A DNA stretch of 43,083 nucleotides from an uncultured Gemmiger sp. GTDB lineage: Bacteria; Bacillota; Clostridia; Oscillospirales; Ruminococcaceae. The notes under the pieces were generated by a model that saw nothing but the letters and a program-made list of their open reading frames with translations, had not been told where the DNA came from and did no database searches. The stretch covers positions 1-43,083 of the forward strand of contig CALWNO010000022.1 in the NCBI GenBank assembly GCA_944382785.1, read 5' to 3'. A program made the translations under genes and the position numbers. This document shows, piece after piece, positions 18,635 through 28,338 of the stretch (positions within the stretch are counted from its first letter, which is position 1; the number at the start of each line of letters is the position of its first letter).

Positions 18635-19501
18635 TTATTCTACCGGCGGCAAGACCGTAAGGCCAAGTGCAATTTTGCTATCGTGGTCGCCAAATTTATG
18701 CCATTCCTTGTTTTGAGTAGCTGTACAAAACAGAAATGCTTTTTGTGACACATTTTTTGGTTCTAATGAAATAACAAATTTATTGGAATTGTAAAACTGA
18801 GAACAATCCGTTTTTAGCATACTCCACTTAATAGTATATTCCTCTTTTCTAAAAGAAGAGTCAACTTCAACCTCTACGGAGTACTTGTCTCCGCATTGAA
18901 GATTTTGGGGAACGTTGAAAGTCACACCAAGCGAGTTCTTTTCTTTATCTCCTACATAAAATACGTTTCCCAGCGAATCAGAAACCCGAATGATTTGAGG
19001 TACATTAAACATCTTTTCTTCGCCCCGTGCCTTATAATATTTTTTTAACCCTTCGACAAAGTCTTGAGAATAACATATTGCTTGTTCAGCTTGACGCACT
19101 GAAATCGGATTTGCATGCGATACCGCATTTCGAATGGGAACCAGCCGATTCAAGAATTCAAAAGCTTCGGTATTACCTTGAGGATACACATAATCTAATG
19201 CCTTCTTAAAATATTTTTCATACCAATCTTTTTTGCAAAGAAAGTAAATAAGTTGATCGATAAATAAAGCATCTACTGGTCGGGGGAAACGTTCTGGTTC
19301 TTTCTTTCTCATATTGGAAACATGTTCACGAATTTCTTTTTTTACCAGGGACTCACCGTTAGGCAAGCACTTCTCTATGTAATTTTCTCCATAATTCTCT
19401 ACCATTTTTTCCTGTACTAAGCGCCTTCCCCACATCTCAACAGCTTCTATATTCTGTCTGCAAAAAGTGCGAAGCTCTTCTTGTGTATATTTGTAGTACA
19501 T
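18635..19501 (-). CDS. HEPN-like protein with RNxxxH motif, cargo gene in the R-M operon
   Basis: The 288-residue protein has a helical N-terminal region (1-160) with IRNAVSHA at 123-130. R124-N125-x3-H129 fits the RX4-6H ribonuclease motif of HEPN domains, and the flanking helices resemble Swt1-like or MAE_28990-like HEPN domains. Residues about 165-288 are beta-rich and of unknown fold, perhaps an Ig-like sensor domain. HEPN proteins commonly act as RNA-cutting toxins in abortive infection. The start has AGGTGA 4-5 nt upstream and lies 3 nt after the hsdS stop, so expression is tied to the R-M genes. The gene is AT-rich. Catalytic activity is inferred from the motif only. Confidence 0.7.
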   Translation of the reverse strand: MYYKYTQEELRTFCRQNIEAVEMWGRRLVQEKMVENYGENYIEKCLPNGESLVKKEIREHVSNMRKKEPERFPRPVDALFIDQLIYFLCKKDWYEKYFKKALDYVYPQGNTEAFEFLNRLVPIRNAVSHANPISVRQAEQAICYSQDFVEGLKKYYKARGEEKMFNVPQIIRVSDSLGNVFYVGDKEKNSLGVTFNVPQNLQCGDKYSVEVEVDSSFRKEEYTIKWSMLKTDCSQFYNSNKFVISLEPKNVSQKAFLFCTATQNKEWHKFGDHDSKIALGLTVLPPVE

Positions 19502-19504
19502 GGT

Positions 19505-20626
19505 TCACCTGCCCCTAAAATACTGTTGCATAAGGGAGCTTTTTAATACTTCCAACATGTTAATGCTTGCCGCAATTGTTTCCTTCAACTTTGTCATGTT
19601 ATTTACAAAATTTCCCAACTGTATTTGCTGAGACATAGGAGGAACTAAAATTTGTAATATTCGCAAATCTGACAAATTAATCTGTTGAAGAGTAGCTCCT
19701 CTGGTGTGTTCTTGGATATAGTTTTGGCTTTCGTCTGTGTTGAGATATGTATTTAGATAGACGGGATTGATTTTATTGCGATCGTATCGAACAACAGCAA
19801 TACCCCGCGTCACATTCATACCAGTACAATCATGGTTTGATAAGGCGGTAATGCCAGTTGTCCCTCGAACAGTAATTAATAACTCGTCACCTGTCAACTC
19901 GGTTTTTTTAAAGGCATCACCAATTGACCGATCAATATGCTTGATGGATTCCATAGAGATTTTTCCATCCACTAAATCTACCGGGCGGATGACACCCATA
20001 TCACCGGTTCCATCATTGCCTGGCTGTACAATTCCATAGGATAACCCTGCGCCCTCGACAATAAGGTCAATGAGAGGTTTGCGTGGATAATTACAATCCC
20101 CGAACATCTCCACAAAGCGGGATTTGACCAGCAGGTCCAGCTTGTCCAGCTGGGCGCGGCGTTGGGCAATCAGGTCGGTGACCTTGTCCAAAACGGCGGC
20201 AATGCGGCGCTGTTCTTCTATGGGTGGCAGGTAAAACGGCAAAGCATCGAATACAGGTTTTGTCAGATGCTTCATCGTGGCACCGTGCGCTGATGTGGCG
20301 GCCTTTTCCAGAATTTCACCTGCTTGATGGACAAAAAAACTTTTATCTACTTTGGCCTTATCAAAAACAACTTTGAAGATGTGCTGGTTTAAAACCGCTT
20401 TCTCGCCATGCCAGATATATACGCCCAAACTTGCCGACCACGAGATTAAAACATCGCCATTATTGACTTCATATTTTGGCGCGTATTTTCCATTGTATCG
20501 GTTTGTTTGGTAGGAGTTCCCGCTTAAATCTTGGATGCGAATAATGGGAACACCCTCATCAGACCAATCTTCCGGCTTAAACGGGTAGCCGTTAATATAA
20601 GTCGCAATTTCCCCCAACTTCGCCAT
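19505..20626 (-). CDS. hsdS: Type I restriction specificity subunit (HsdS)
   Basis: The 373-residue protein contains two target recognition domains (about 1-130 and 190-330), each followed by a conserved coiled-coil spacer: PPIEEQRRIAAVLDKVTDLI in the middle and PPMSQQIQLGNFV near the end. It picks the DNA sequence that HsdM methylates and HsdR defends. Composition is mosaic: the central spacer is GC-rich like hsdM, while both recognition domains, especially the second (below about 20060), are AT-rich. That is the usual sign of domain exchange. The start ATG overlaps the hsdM stop (TGATG) and follows GGAGGGG. A GTG three bases upstream is the alternative start. Confidence 0.93.
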   Translation of the reverse strand: MAKLGEIATYINGYPFKPEDWSDEGVPIIRIQDLSGNSYQTNRYNGKYAPKYEVNNGDVLISWSASLGVYIWHGEKAVLNQHIFKVVFDKAKVDKSFFVHQAGEILEKAATSAHGATMKHLTKPVFDALPFYLPPIEEQRRIAAVLDKVTDLIAQRRAQLDKLDLLVKSRFVEMFGDCNYPRKPLIDLIVEGAGLSYGIVQPGNDGTGDMGVIRPVDLVDGKISMESIKHIDRSIGDAFKKTELTGDELLITVRGTTGITALSNHDCTGMNVTRGIAVVRYDRNKINPVYLNTYLNTDESQNYIQEHTRGATLQQINLSDLRILQILVPPMSQQIQLGNFVNNMTKLKETIAASINMLEVLKSSLMQQYFRGR

Positions 20627-22122
20627 CACAGCATCCCCTCCAGTTCCGCCAGGCCCTGGGTGATCTGCATTTCCAGCTCGTGCAGATCGGCCAGAATCTC
20701 GGTCGTAGGCGGGTACTCCACCGGCACATACTCCACCTGCTTGTACTTGTTGATGGAAAGGTCATACCCGTTTTGGGCGATCTCCGCCTTGGGCACCAGA
20801 AAGGACTGCTCGGTGCGGGCGCGGTCGGTTTCCGCCGCCCGGTTGTGGAACCGGGCAATAATATCGGGGATGTCGTTCTCCTTGACTTCGGTGCGCTTGT
20901 CGTCCAGGGAAAAACCGTCCGCCTTCATATCATAGAACCACACCTCATCGGTGCCGCCGTGGCCTGTCTTGGTGAACACCAGCACCGCCGTGGACACCCC
21001 CGCGTAGGGCTTGAACACCCCGCTGGGCATGGAGATCACCGCCTCCAGACGGTGGTTCTCCACAATCTCCTTGCGGATGGCCTTGTGTGCCGTGGAGGAA
21101 CCGAACAGCACCCCGTCCGGCACGATGCAGGCACACCGGCCGCCCACTTTCAGCATCCGCAGAAACAGCGCCAGGAACAAAAGCTCGGTCTTTTTGGTCT
21201 TGCACAGTTTGAGCAGATCGGTGGAAACAATGTCGGCGTCCAGGCTGCCTTTGAAGGGCGGATTGGCCAGAATCAGGGAATAGGCCTCCCGGTCGGTGTT
21301 CTGGTCCGAAAGGCTGTCCCGGTACTCAATGGACGGGTTATCAATGCCATGGGTCATCATGTTCATGGCGCCGATGCGCAGCATGGTGCGGTCCATATCG
21401 TAGCCGTGGAACATCCGGTTCATGTAATGGTCCTTGTGGGCCCGGTCAAAGAAGATCTCTTTTTTGTAGTTCTCTTTCAGGTAGTGCCCGGCCTCCACCA
21501 GAAAGCCGCCCGTGCCGCAGGCCGGGTCGCAGATGACCTCATCGGGCTGGGGGTCCATCATCTCCACCATCATACGGATGATATGCCGCGGCGTGCGGAA
21601 CTGGCCGTTCACCCCCGCGGTGGACAGCTTGGAAAGCAGATATTCGTAAATATCCCCCCGTACATCGGTGCTGCTGGCCTGGCGGGACTGCTCATAAATC
21701 TCATCCATCGCCGTGACAACCTTGTCCAGCATCAGCGGCGTGGGAATCTTGAAAATCGCATCCCCCATGTATTTGGCGTAGGCGCTGTCCTTGTCGCCGT
21801 GCAGCCCCTTGATGAAGGGAAACACCCATTCCTGCATCACCGTGTACATCTGCTGGGCCGGAAAGTCCCGGAACACCGACCATTTCAGCTGCTCGCCGGG
21901 GATACTCCGCTCCCCGATGGTGACCTTGTCCGCAAAAATGCTCTTGTGGGGCAGGCCCAGCATGGCGCTCTCCTTGGCGCGCTGGTTGTCCGCCGCGTCC
22001 AGGTCGTGGATAAACATCAGGTAGGTCATCTGCTCCACCACGTCCAGCGGATTGGTGATGCCCCCGGTCCAGAAAATTTCCCACAGGCTGTTGATTTTAT
22101 TCTTCAGTTCGTTGTCCAGCAT
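20626..22122 (-). CDS. hsdM: Type I N6-adenine DNA methyltransferase subunit (HsdM)
   Basis: The 498-residue protein has an N-terminal helical HsdM_N region (1-150) and a catalytic domain. S-adenosylmethionine motif I DPACGTGGF is at 199-207 and motif IV NPPF at 287-290, the N6-adenine pattern. It methylates host DNA at the site chosen by HsdS and is required for restriction by HsdR. The start ATG has AAGGAG 6-7 nt upstream. It is the first gene of the operon, behind the promoter at 22251-22279. The stop overlaps the hsdS start. All key residues are present, so it should be active. Confidence 0.97.
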   Translation of the reverse strand: MLDNELKNKINSLWEIFWTGGITNPLDVVEQMTYLMFIHDLDAADNQRAKESAMLGLPHKSIFADKVTIGERSIPGEQLKWSVFRDFPAQQMYTVMQEWVFPFIKGLHGDKDSAYAKYMGDAIFKIPTPLMLDKVVTAMDEIYEQSRQASSTDVRGDIYEYLLSKLSTAGVNGQFRTPRHIIRMMVEMMDPQPDEVICDPACGTGGFLVEAGHYLKENYKKEIFFDRAHKDHYMNRMFHGYDMDRTMLRIGAMNMMTHGIDNPSIEYRDSLSDQNTDREAYSLILANPPFKGSLDADIVSTDLLKLCKTKKTELLFLALFLRMLKVGGRCACIVPDGVLFGSSTAHKAIRKEIVENHRLEAVISMPSGVFKPYAGVSTAVLVFTKTGHGGTDEVWFYDMKADGFSLDDKRTEVKENDIPDIIARFHNRAAETDRARTEQSFLVPKAEIAQNGYDLSINKYKQVEYVPVEYPPTTEILADLHELEMQITQGLAELEGML

Positions 22123-22250
22123 ACCGTACTCCTTGTTTGGATTCTGCGCGGGAAAGGGTCTGCCCTCCCTGCGCCGTGCGCCGCCTGCCTATCCCTTCGG
22201 CGCCATCCCGCCCCCCCGGCCACCGGCCCGGTGGAAGTATATATAAGTAT

Positions 22251-22279
22251 AGTCTAACAAGCCCGCAATAGCCCGTCAA
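22251..22279 (-). promoter_or_regulatory. Promoter of the type I R-M operon
   Basis: Read on the - strand, TTGACG (22274-22279), a 17-nt spacer and TAGACT (22251-22256) form a sigma-A promoter, leaving a leader of about 120 nt before hsdM. A second option, TTGCGG-17-TATATA, overlaps it. I see no clear operator in the C-rich leader (22123-22245). Confidence 0.55.
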
Positions 22280-22335
22280 GGTTCTGCCGTTTGCCGCTTT
22301 GCCGAAGGAAAAACGCTGGCGCGGGGGACCTCCCG

Positions 22336-23151
22336 TCACAACCCTTCGACAAACTTTCCGATCAGCTCATTCACCTCGTCCGGTGCATCGGTGTTGGCAT
22401 TGTGCCCAGCACCGGGGATCCACACCAGCGGGATGCCGGTGTTTTTGTGCCAGGCTTTGTTGTATCGGATGCAGGAACCGGCATGATCTTTTTCTCCGCA
22501 GATCAGCAGCGCCGGACAGGGAATTTTGTAGGGAAGGTCGGCTTCCATGGCTTCGGCCAGCATCCGCATCCCATGGCCTGACAATCTGGCATACCGTTCC
22601 TGGTCGCCGTCGTAGGTCATCATCATTTCGTGCATCAGGGCCTGTCCATAGGAGGAGGTGGCCACCCCTTTCGACCCGGTTTTCAGTAGGGACTTCCACG
22701 GGTAATGGCGATAGACCGGCTCCATCCGTTTCAGCAGCCACAGTTCGATGCCCGTCACATACTTTCGCTGCAGAGGGGCCGAATCAATGGCCACAAAGCC
22801 CTTCAATTTCTGAGGAAACAATTCCGCATAGGCCTGTCCTACATAGCCGCCCATAGACTGCCCCACGATCACCGGCTGGCACAGAGCTTCCCGGCAGAGA
22901 ATCTCGTCCAGCCATCTTGCCTTGTCCATCAGGGAAAAGGTCAGCCGGAAGGGCCAGGAAGCGGCATGGCCGGGGGCGTCCCATACCAGCAGATTGTATT
23001 TCCCTTCGAAACAGGCAATCTGTTTGTCAAACAGCCGGTGGTCAGCGGTCAGCCCCGGCAGAAAAACCAGGGTGATGGCTGTGGGGCCGCAGTCACGATT
23101 CACCCAGTAATGAATCTTGCCACAGGGCGTTTCGTAGAGCTTTTCCTGCAT
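22336..23151 (-). CDS. Alpha/beta-hydrolase fold protein
   Basis: A 271-residue alpha/beta hydrolase. The nucleophile elbow GQSMGG carries Ser99. A catalytic acid lies in LICGEKDHAG and the histidine in PGAGHNAN near the C-terminus, so the Ser-Asp-His triad is complete. The oxyanion region LPGLTADHR follows strand 3. The substrate is unknown; esterase, peptidase or C-C hydrolase are possible. I place the start at 23151 because AGGAGGTG is correctly spaced before it; the in-frame GTG at 23160 falls inside that site. The gene lies upstream of hsdM in the same direction but 213 nt away, and hsdM has its own promoter, so the two need not be linked in function. Confidence 0.9.
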   Translation of the reverse strand: MQEKLYETPCGKIHYWVNRDCGPTAITLVFLPGLTADHRLFDKQIACFEGKYNLLVWDAPGHAASWPFRLTFSLMDKARWLDEILCREALCQPVIVGQSMGGYVGQAYAELFPQKLKGFVAIDSAPLQRKYVTGIELWLLKRMEPVYRHYPWKSLLKTGSKGVATSSYGQALMHEMMMTYDGDQERYARLSGHGMRMLAEAMEADLPYKIPCPALLICGEKDHAGSCIRYNKAWHKNTGIPLVWIPGAGHNANTDAPDEVNELIGKFVEGL

Positions 23152-23180
23152 GGCTGTCACCTCCTGCGATTTCTGCTTTC

Positions 23181-23186
23181 ATTATA
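23181..23186 (-). promoter_or_regulatory. -10 box of the alpha/beta hydrolase gene
   Basis: A perfect TATAAT on the - strand lies 29 nt before the hydrolase start. No good -35 is visible at 17 nt, so this promoter may be weak or need an activator. Confidence 0.4.
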
Positions 23187-23241
23187 CAGCAGACTCGGGG
23201 AAAGCACAGCCCCCGGCATCTGTTTATCATCCCAAAAATCA

Positions 23242-23274
23242 GCGCCGGAACCGTACCACCCACGCTTCCGGCGC
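23242..23274. repeat. GCGCCGGAA hairpin (family copy 1)
   Basis: GCGCCGGAA (23242-23250) pairs with TTCCGGCGC (23266-23274) and is followed by CTTTTCTTG. The same sequence forms hairpins at 28164-28202 and 29504-29543, and a half copy lies at 32648. This copy sits between two divergent promoters, so it does not end either neighbouring gene. Confidence 0.7.
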
Positions 23275-23280
23275 CTTTTC

Positions 23281-23309
23281 TTGTATTGTTTTGCCGCGGA
23301 CAGTATAAT
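23281..23309 (+). promoter_or_regulatory. Promoter of the two-component/ABC operon
   Basis: TTGTAT (23281-23286), a 17-nt spacer and a perfect TATAAT (23304-23309) lie 34 nt before the response regulator start. The -35 box is poor, which fits a promoter that may be self-activated by its regulator. Confidence 0.6.
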
Positions 23310-23343
23310 AAAGCCAAACCAATCCAACTTAAGGGAGGCAGCC

Positions 23344-24030
23344 ATGAAACGGATTTTCTTTGTGGAGGATGATGCCAGTCTGCGCAGCGGACTGACCTTT
23401 GCGCTGGAAAAGCAGGGCTATGCCGTGACGGCGGCCGCTACCAGAGCCGAGGCGGAATCCCTCTGGCGGGCGGACGCCTTTGACCTGGTGATCCTCGACG
23501 TATCCCTGCCCGACGGGTCGGGGTACGACCTCTGCCACAAAATCCGGCAGACCTCCCAGGTGCCGCTGATCTTCCTCACGGCGGCCGACGAGGAGACCGA
23601 GGTCATCATGGGGCTGGACCTGGGCGGGGACGACTACATCACCAAGCCCTTCAAGCTGGCGGTGTTCTTTTCCCGGGTGAACGCCCTGCTGCGGCGCAGC
23701 GCCCGGTTCCCCCAAACCGGCCGGCAGCTGGTTTCGGGCGGGGTCACGGTGGACCTTTTGCAGCAGACGGTGACGCGAAACGGCGCCCCCGTGGACCTGA
23801 CGGCCACCGAGTACAAGCTGCTCTGTTTTCTCATGGAAAATCCGGGCCAGGTGCTTTCCGCCGACCAGATTCTCGGGCGGCTGTGGGACTGCGAGGAGCG
23901 GTACATCGACAGCAGCACCCTGACGGTCTACATCCGGCGGCTGCGGACCAAAATCGAGGAGGACCCCGCCCACCCACAGAAGATTCTGACGGTGCGGGGG
24001 ATGGGCTACAAATGGAGTGTGACGCCATGA
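23344..24030 (+). CDS. OmpR-family response regulator
   Basis: The 228-residue protein has an N-terminal receiver domain: acidic pair D9/D10, phosphorylated aspartate D52 in LVILDVSLPDG, and K101 in YITKPF. A C-terminal winged-helix DNA-binding domain (about 130-225) contains LTATEYKLLCFLMENPGQVL and the recognition helix STLTVYIRRLRTKI. It should be phosphorylated by the adjacent kinase and control the downstream ABC transporter, as in antibiotic- or peptide-sensing modules. The start follows GGGAGG. The stop overlaps the kinase start as ATGA (24027-24030). Confidence 0.95.
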   Translation: MKRIFFVEDDASLRSGLTFALEKQGYAVTAAATRAEAESLWRADAFDLVILDVSLPDGSGYDLCHKIRQTSQVPLIFLTAADEETEVIMGLDLGGDDYITKPFKLAVFFSRVNALLRRSARFPQTGRQLVSGGVTVDLLQQTVTRNGAPVDLTATEYKLLCFLMENPGQVLSADQILGRLWDCEERYIDSSTLTVYIRRLRTKIEEDPAHPQKILTVRGMGYKWSVTP

Positions 24031-25076
24031 ACTACGCCATGCGGATGCTGGCCAACCGGAACACCCGGCGGCTGTTCGAGGGCACAGCCGGGGCGGTTGT
24101 GCTGTTTACGGTGGCCGCTGCGGCTGCGGCGGTCTGGGGGCGGCCCCACGCGGCTGCCCTGGTGGTGGGGGCAGGGGCCTGCCTGGTGCTTGTGCTGCTG
24201 GGCGGGCTCTATCTCTATTTCCGGAACCAGGAACGGATTCTCGAAGAGGCGGTGTCCCAGGTGCAGGCGTATCTGGCTGGGAACACCGACGCCCGCCTGC
24301 CTTGCGAGGAGGAGGGGGAACTCTACCGCCTCTTCCAGGAGGTGAACTCCCTGGCGGCCATCCTCAACGCCCACGCCGAGCAGGAGAACGCCGCCCGGGT
24401 GTTTTTAAAAGACACCCTTTCGAACATCTCCCACCAGCTGAAAACGCCCCTGGCCGCGCTGAACATCTATAACGGACTGCTCCAGCAGGAAGCGGAAAAT
24501 CTGCCCGCCATCCGGGACTTTGCCGACAGATCCGAGCAGGAGCTGGACCGGATGGACAACCTCGTGCAGAACCTTCTGAAAATCGCCAGACTGGACGCCG
24601 GTACCACCCCGCTGGAAAAGGCGGAGGAGCCGGTAGCCGGGCTGATGGAAGCGGTGCGGCGGCAGTTTTCCTGGCGGGCCAGTCAGGAGGGCAAGACGCT
24701 GGAATTGGCGGGGGCGGATGACGTGACGCTGGTCTGCGACCGGGTCTGGATGCTCGAAGCGGTGGGCAATCTCGTGAAAAACGCCCTGGACCACACCGAA
24801 GCCGGGGACACGGTAAAAATCGAATGGAAATCCTTTGCCTCCACGGTGCAGATCACGGTGGCGGACACCGGCAGCGGCATCCACCCGGAAGATCTGCCCC
24901 ACATCTTCAAGCGGTTTTACCGTAGCCGGTTTTCCCGGGACAACCAGGGAGTAGGGCTGGGCCTGCCGCTGGCCAAGGCCATTGTGGAGGCCCACGACGG
25001 CACGATTCAGGCCGAGAGCGAACTGGGCCGGGGAACTGTCTTTACCCTGCGGTTCTGGATTCCTGCAAAATTGTAG
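24027..25076 (+). CDS. Sensor histidine kinase
   Basis: The 349-residue membrane kinase has two hydrophobic segments (about 21-38 and 42-65) with almost no extracellular loop, so it probably senses at the membrane or through its transporter, as intramembrane-sensing kinases do. The H-box SNISHQLKTPL places the phosphorylated His at 136. The ATPase part shows the N-box (NLVKNALDH), DTGSGI, and GVGLGLPLAK. Its partner is the response regulator whose gene it overlaps by 4 nt. The next gene, the ABC ATPase, starts 73 nt later, so the operon continues. Confidence 0.94.
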   Translation: MNYAMRMLANRNTRRLFEGTAGAVVLFTVAAAAAAVWGRPHAAALVVGAGACLVLVLLGGLYLYFRNQERILEEAVSQVQAYLAGNTDARLPCEEEGELYRLFQEVNSLAAILNAHAEQENAARVFLKDTLSNISHQLKTPLAALNIYNGLLQQEAENLPAIRDFADRSEQELDRMDNLVQNLLKIARLDAGTTPLEKAEEPVAGLMEAVRRQFSWRASQEGKTLELAGADDVTLVCDRVWMLEAVGNLVKNALDHTEAGDTVKIEWKSFASTVQITVADTGSGIHPEDLPHIFKRFYRSRFSRDNQGVGLGLPLAKAIVEAHDGTIQAESELGRGTVFTLRFWIPAKL

Positions 25077-25149
25077 GGAAAACGTCGGGTGCCTGTAGGC
25101 TGGGGGTGGTAGACTATCCCCAGTTTCCAAGAAAGAGGTGTCTGACACA

Positions 25150-25829
<680 letters not shown>

Positions 25830-25833
<4 letters not shown>

Positions 25834-28148
25834 AGAGCTATTTGGGCCTGATTCCTCTTTCCGCAAAGGTGCGCCGCCGCCAGAACCGGATGACGGTGCT
25901 CTGCATCCTTATGGCGGTGCTGCTGGTCACAGCCATCTTCAGCATGGCGGATATGGCCATCCGGATGGAGACCGCCCGGGTCATCGAAGAACATGGCCAC
26001 TGGCACGCCATGCTCCGATCCCTGCCCGAGGAAACCGCCGACGCCGTCACCGCCGAACCCGAGGTGAAAGCCTTTGCCCGGTACGACGGGCTGAACTACA
26101 CCCTGTCGGAGGACTACACCATGGGCGGCAAGCCCTGCGTGGTGGTGGGCGGCGACGAGGCCATCCTGACCGAGATTTATGACGACCTGGCCGAGGGGCA
26201 CTTCCCGCAGTCCCCGGATGAAATTCTCCTCTCCCGGCGGGCCAAGGCAATGCTCTCGGTGGAGGTGGGGGACCAGGTCACCCTCCACACCCCGGCGGGA
26301 GAGTTCGTCTATACCATTTCGGGTTTTGGGGCCGATGTGACGATCAGCAGCGACGCCAGCGTGGTGGGGGCGGTCCTCAACTGGGACGCCTTTGCAAGCC
26401 TGGCCGACGCCGAAGGCTACACCCCGGCCCCGGTCTGGTTTGTGCGGCTGGCCGACGGCGCCAACGCCCGCAAGGTGCTGGACCGGTGGCGGCAGCAGTA
26501 CGGCCTTACCGACGAGACCCTCTCGGAGAATACCGCCCTGCTGGGGCTTTCCGGCTTCAGCAGCGATTCCTATGTGATGGGGATGTATCTGGTGGCCGCC
26601 GTCCTCTTCGTGCTGGTGCTGGCGGCGGGGGTCTTTATGATTGCGGGCAGCCTGAACAGCCAGACCGCCCAGCGCACCCAGTTTTACGGGATGCTGCGCT
26701 GTATCGGCGCCAGCAAGGCCCAGATCATGCGGCTGGTCCGGTGGGAGGCCCTCTACTGGTGCAGGACCGCCGTGCCCCTGGGGGTGGCGGCTGGCATCCT
26801 GCTCACCTGGGGACTCTGTGCCCTGCTGCGGTTTGGCGCCGGGTCGGAGTTTGTCAAAATCCCCCTCTTCGCCGTCAGCCCGGTGGGCATTGTCTGCGGC
26901 GTGGTGGTGGGGGTGCTCACCGTGCTGCTCTCCTCCCTGGCACCGGCCCGGCGGGCCGCAGGTGTCAGCCCGGTGGCGGCGGTCAGCGGCAACGACGGCC
27001 GGGGCAGTCGCGCCGCGCGGCCCATTCGTCGGACGGGCCGACGTGTGGAAGTTACGCTGGGTATCCACCATGCGGTGGAATCCCGCAAAAACTTGCTGCT
27101 CATGACCGGCTCCTTCGCCCTGAGCATCCTGCTGATCCTCGCCTTCTCGGTGATGGTCCAGTGGGTCCAGCTGGCCCTGAATCCCTTGCAGCCCTGGGCC
27201 CCCGATGTCTTTTACAGCAGCCCCACTAACGCCTGCGAAATTCCCACCGACTTTGCCGACCAGGTGGCGGCGCAGCCCGGCGTGAAACGGGCCTTCGGGC
27301 GGATGTATGCCAGCCTGGAGGCAGAGTACCAGGGCAAGACCGGCCCCATTGATCTCATCTCCTACGAGGAACAGCAGTTCCATTGGGCCGAAGGCAGCCT
27401 GACCGCGGGGGACCTGGATGCTGTACGGAACGGCGAAGGGGTGCTCACGGTGTTCGACAAGAGCAACTCCCTGCGGGTGGGCGATACGATTCAGGTCGGT
27501 GATACCGCCCTGCCGGTGCTGGGGGTGCTGGAGGACAGTCCCTTCTCCGCCGACGACCACCCCACCGTCATCTGCTCCGAGGCTCTGTTTACGGAACTCA
27601 CCGGGCAGACCGGCTATGCGGTACTGGACGTCCAGCTGACCGCCGACGCAACCCGGGAGACAGTGACCGAACTCCAGGCCATGGCGGGAAGCTGGGATTT
27701 CTATGACCGGATGGACCTCAACCGGGACACCCGCAACACCTACTGGATGTTCTGCCTCTTTGTCTACGGGTTCCTGGCCATCATCACGCTGATCACGATG
27801 ATCCATACGGTGAACAGCATCTCGCTGAGTGTGGCCGCCCGCACCCGGCAGTACGGGGCCATGCGGGCGGTGGGGATGGCCGCCTCCCAGCTGAAAACCA
27901 TGATTTTTGCCGAGGCCGCCACCTACACAGTGCTGGGCTTCGCAGCGGGCTGCGTCCTGGGACTGCCGCTGCACGCCTTCCTCTATCACCAGATGATCAC
28001 CCGCTACTGGGGGGTGGCCTGGCAGCTGCCCCTTGGCACCATCGGCGGCATCGTGGCGCTGCTCGTCTTTACCTCGCTGGCGGCACCCTTTGCCCCCGCC
28101 CGGCGGGTCTGCCGCCTGTCGGTGGCCGGGAGCATTAACGAACTGTAA
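25830..28148 (+). CDS. FtsX-family ABC transporter permease
   Basis: A 772-residue permease with two FtsX-type units. There is an N-terminal membrane segment (about 22-42), an extracytoplasmic domain to about 240, three membrane segments (about 250-375), a second extracytoplasmic domain (about 440-620), and three C-terminal membrane segments ending at 760. It lacks the single large BceB-type domain, so it is closer to the duplicated-FtsX permeases. It should work with the ATPase that overlaps it. Substrates of such pairs are often antimicrobial peptides or lipoproteins; none can be named here. GGGAGGTG precedes the ATG. Confidence 0.92.
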
Positions 28149-28163
28149 CCGTATACAAACAAC

Positions 28164-28202
28164 AGCGCCGGAATCTGTACACCTTGCACAGATTCCGGCG
28201 CT
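28164..28202. terminator. Stem-loop after the ABC operon (GCGCCGGAA family copy 2)
   Basis: A perfect 15-bp stem (28164-28178 with 28188-28202) with a 9-nt loop starts 16 nt after the permease stop. The T-run after it is short (TTG), so it may protect the mRNA end as much as terminate. The left arm shares AGCGCCGGAA with the hairpins at 23242 and 29504. Confidence 0.65.
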
Positions 28203-28230
28203 TTGCTGTGGGCAGGACACTCTCTCTGCC

Positions 28231-28280
28231 GTAAGTACCAAACACTCCTGTAAGTATCGCACTTTTATGTGCGTACTTGT
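28231..28280 (+). promoter_or_regulatory. Palindromic operator before the nitroreductase gene
   Basis: GTAAGTAC (28231-28238) and GTAAGTAT (28250-28257) are direct half-sites, and GTGCGTACTT (28269-28278) is the inverted partner of the second. The palindrome overlaps the -35 box. GTAAGTA..TACTT half-sites resemble HxlR-family operators, which often control nitroreductases. No such regulator gene is in the window. Confidence 0.5.
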
Positions 28281-28305
28281 ATTCTGGTCTCCGCCTTGCT
28301 AGGAT
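28277..28305 (+). promoter_or_regulatory. Promoter of the nitroreductase gene
   Basis: TTGTAT (28277-28282), a 17-nt spacer and TAGGAT (28300-28305) lie 33 nt before the start codon. The -35 box lies inside the palindromic operator, which suggests repression by promoter blocking. Confidence 0.55.
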
Positions 28306-28338
28306 GGAACTGTCCCCAGACAAAGGAGGAAAACCTGT

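Noticed and set aside
22123-22250. Riboswitch or attenuator in the hsdM leader
   Set aside because: The leader is C-rich but shows no stable stem-loop or known riboswitch core.
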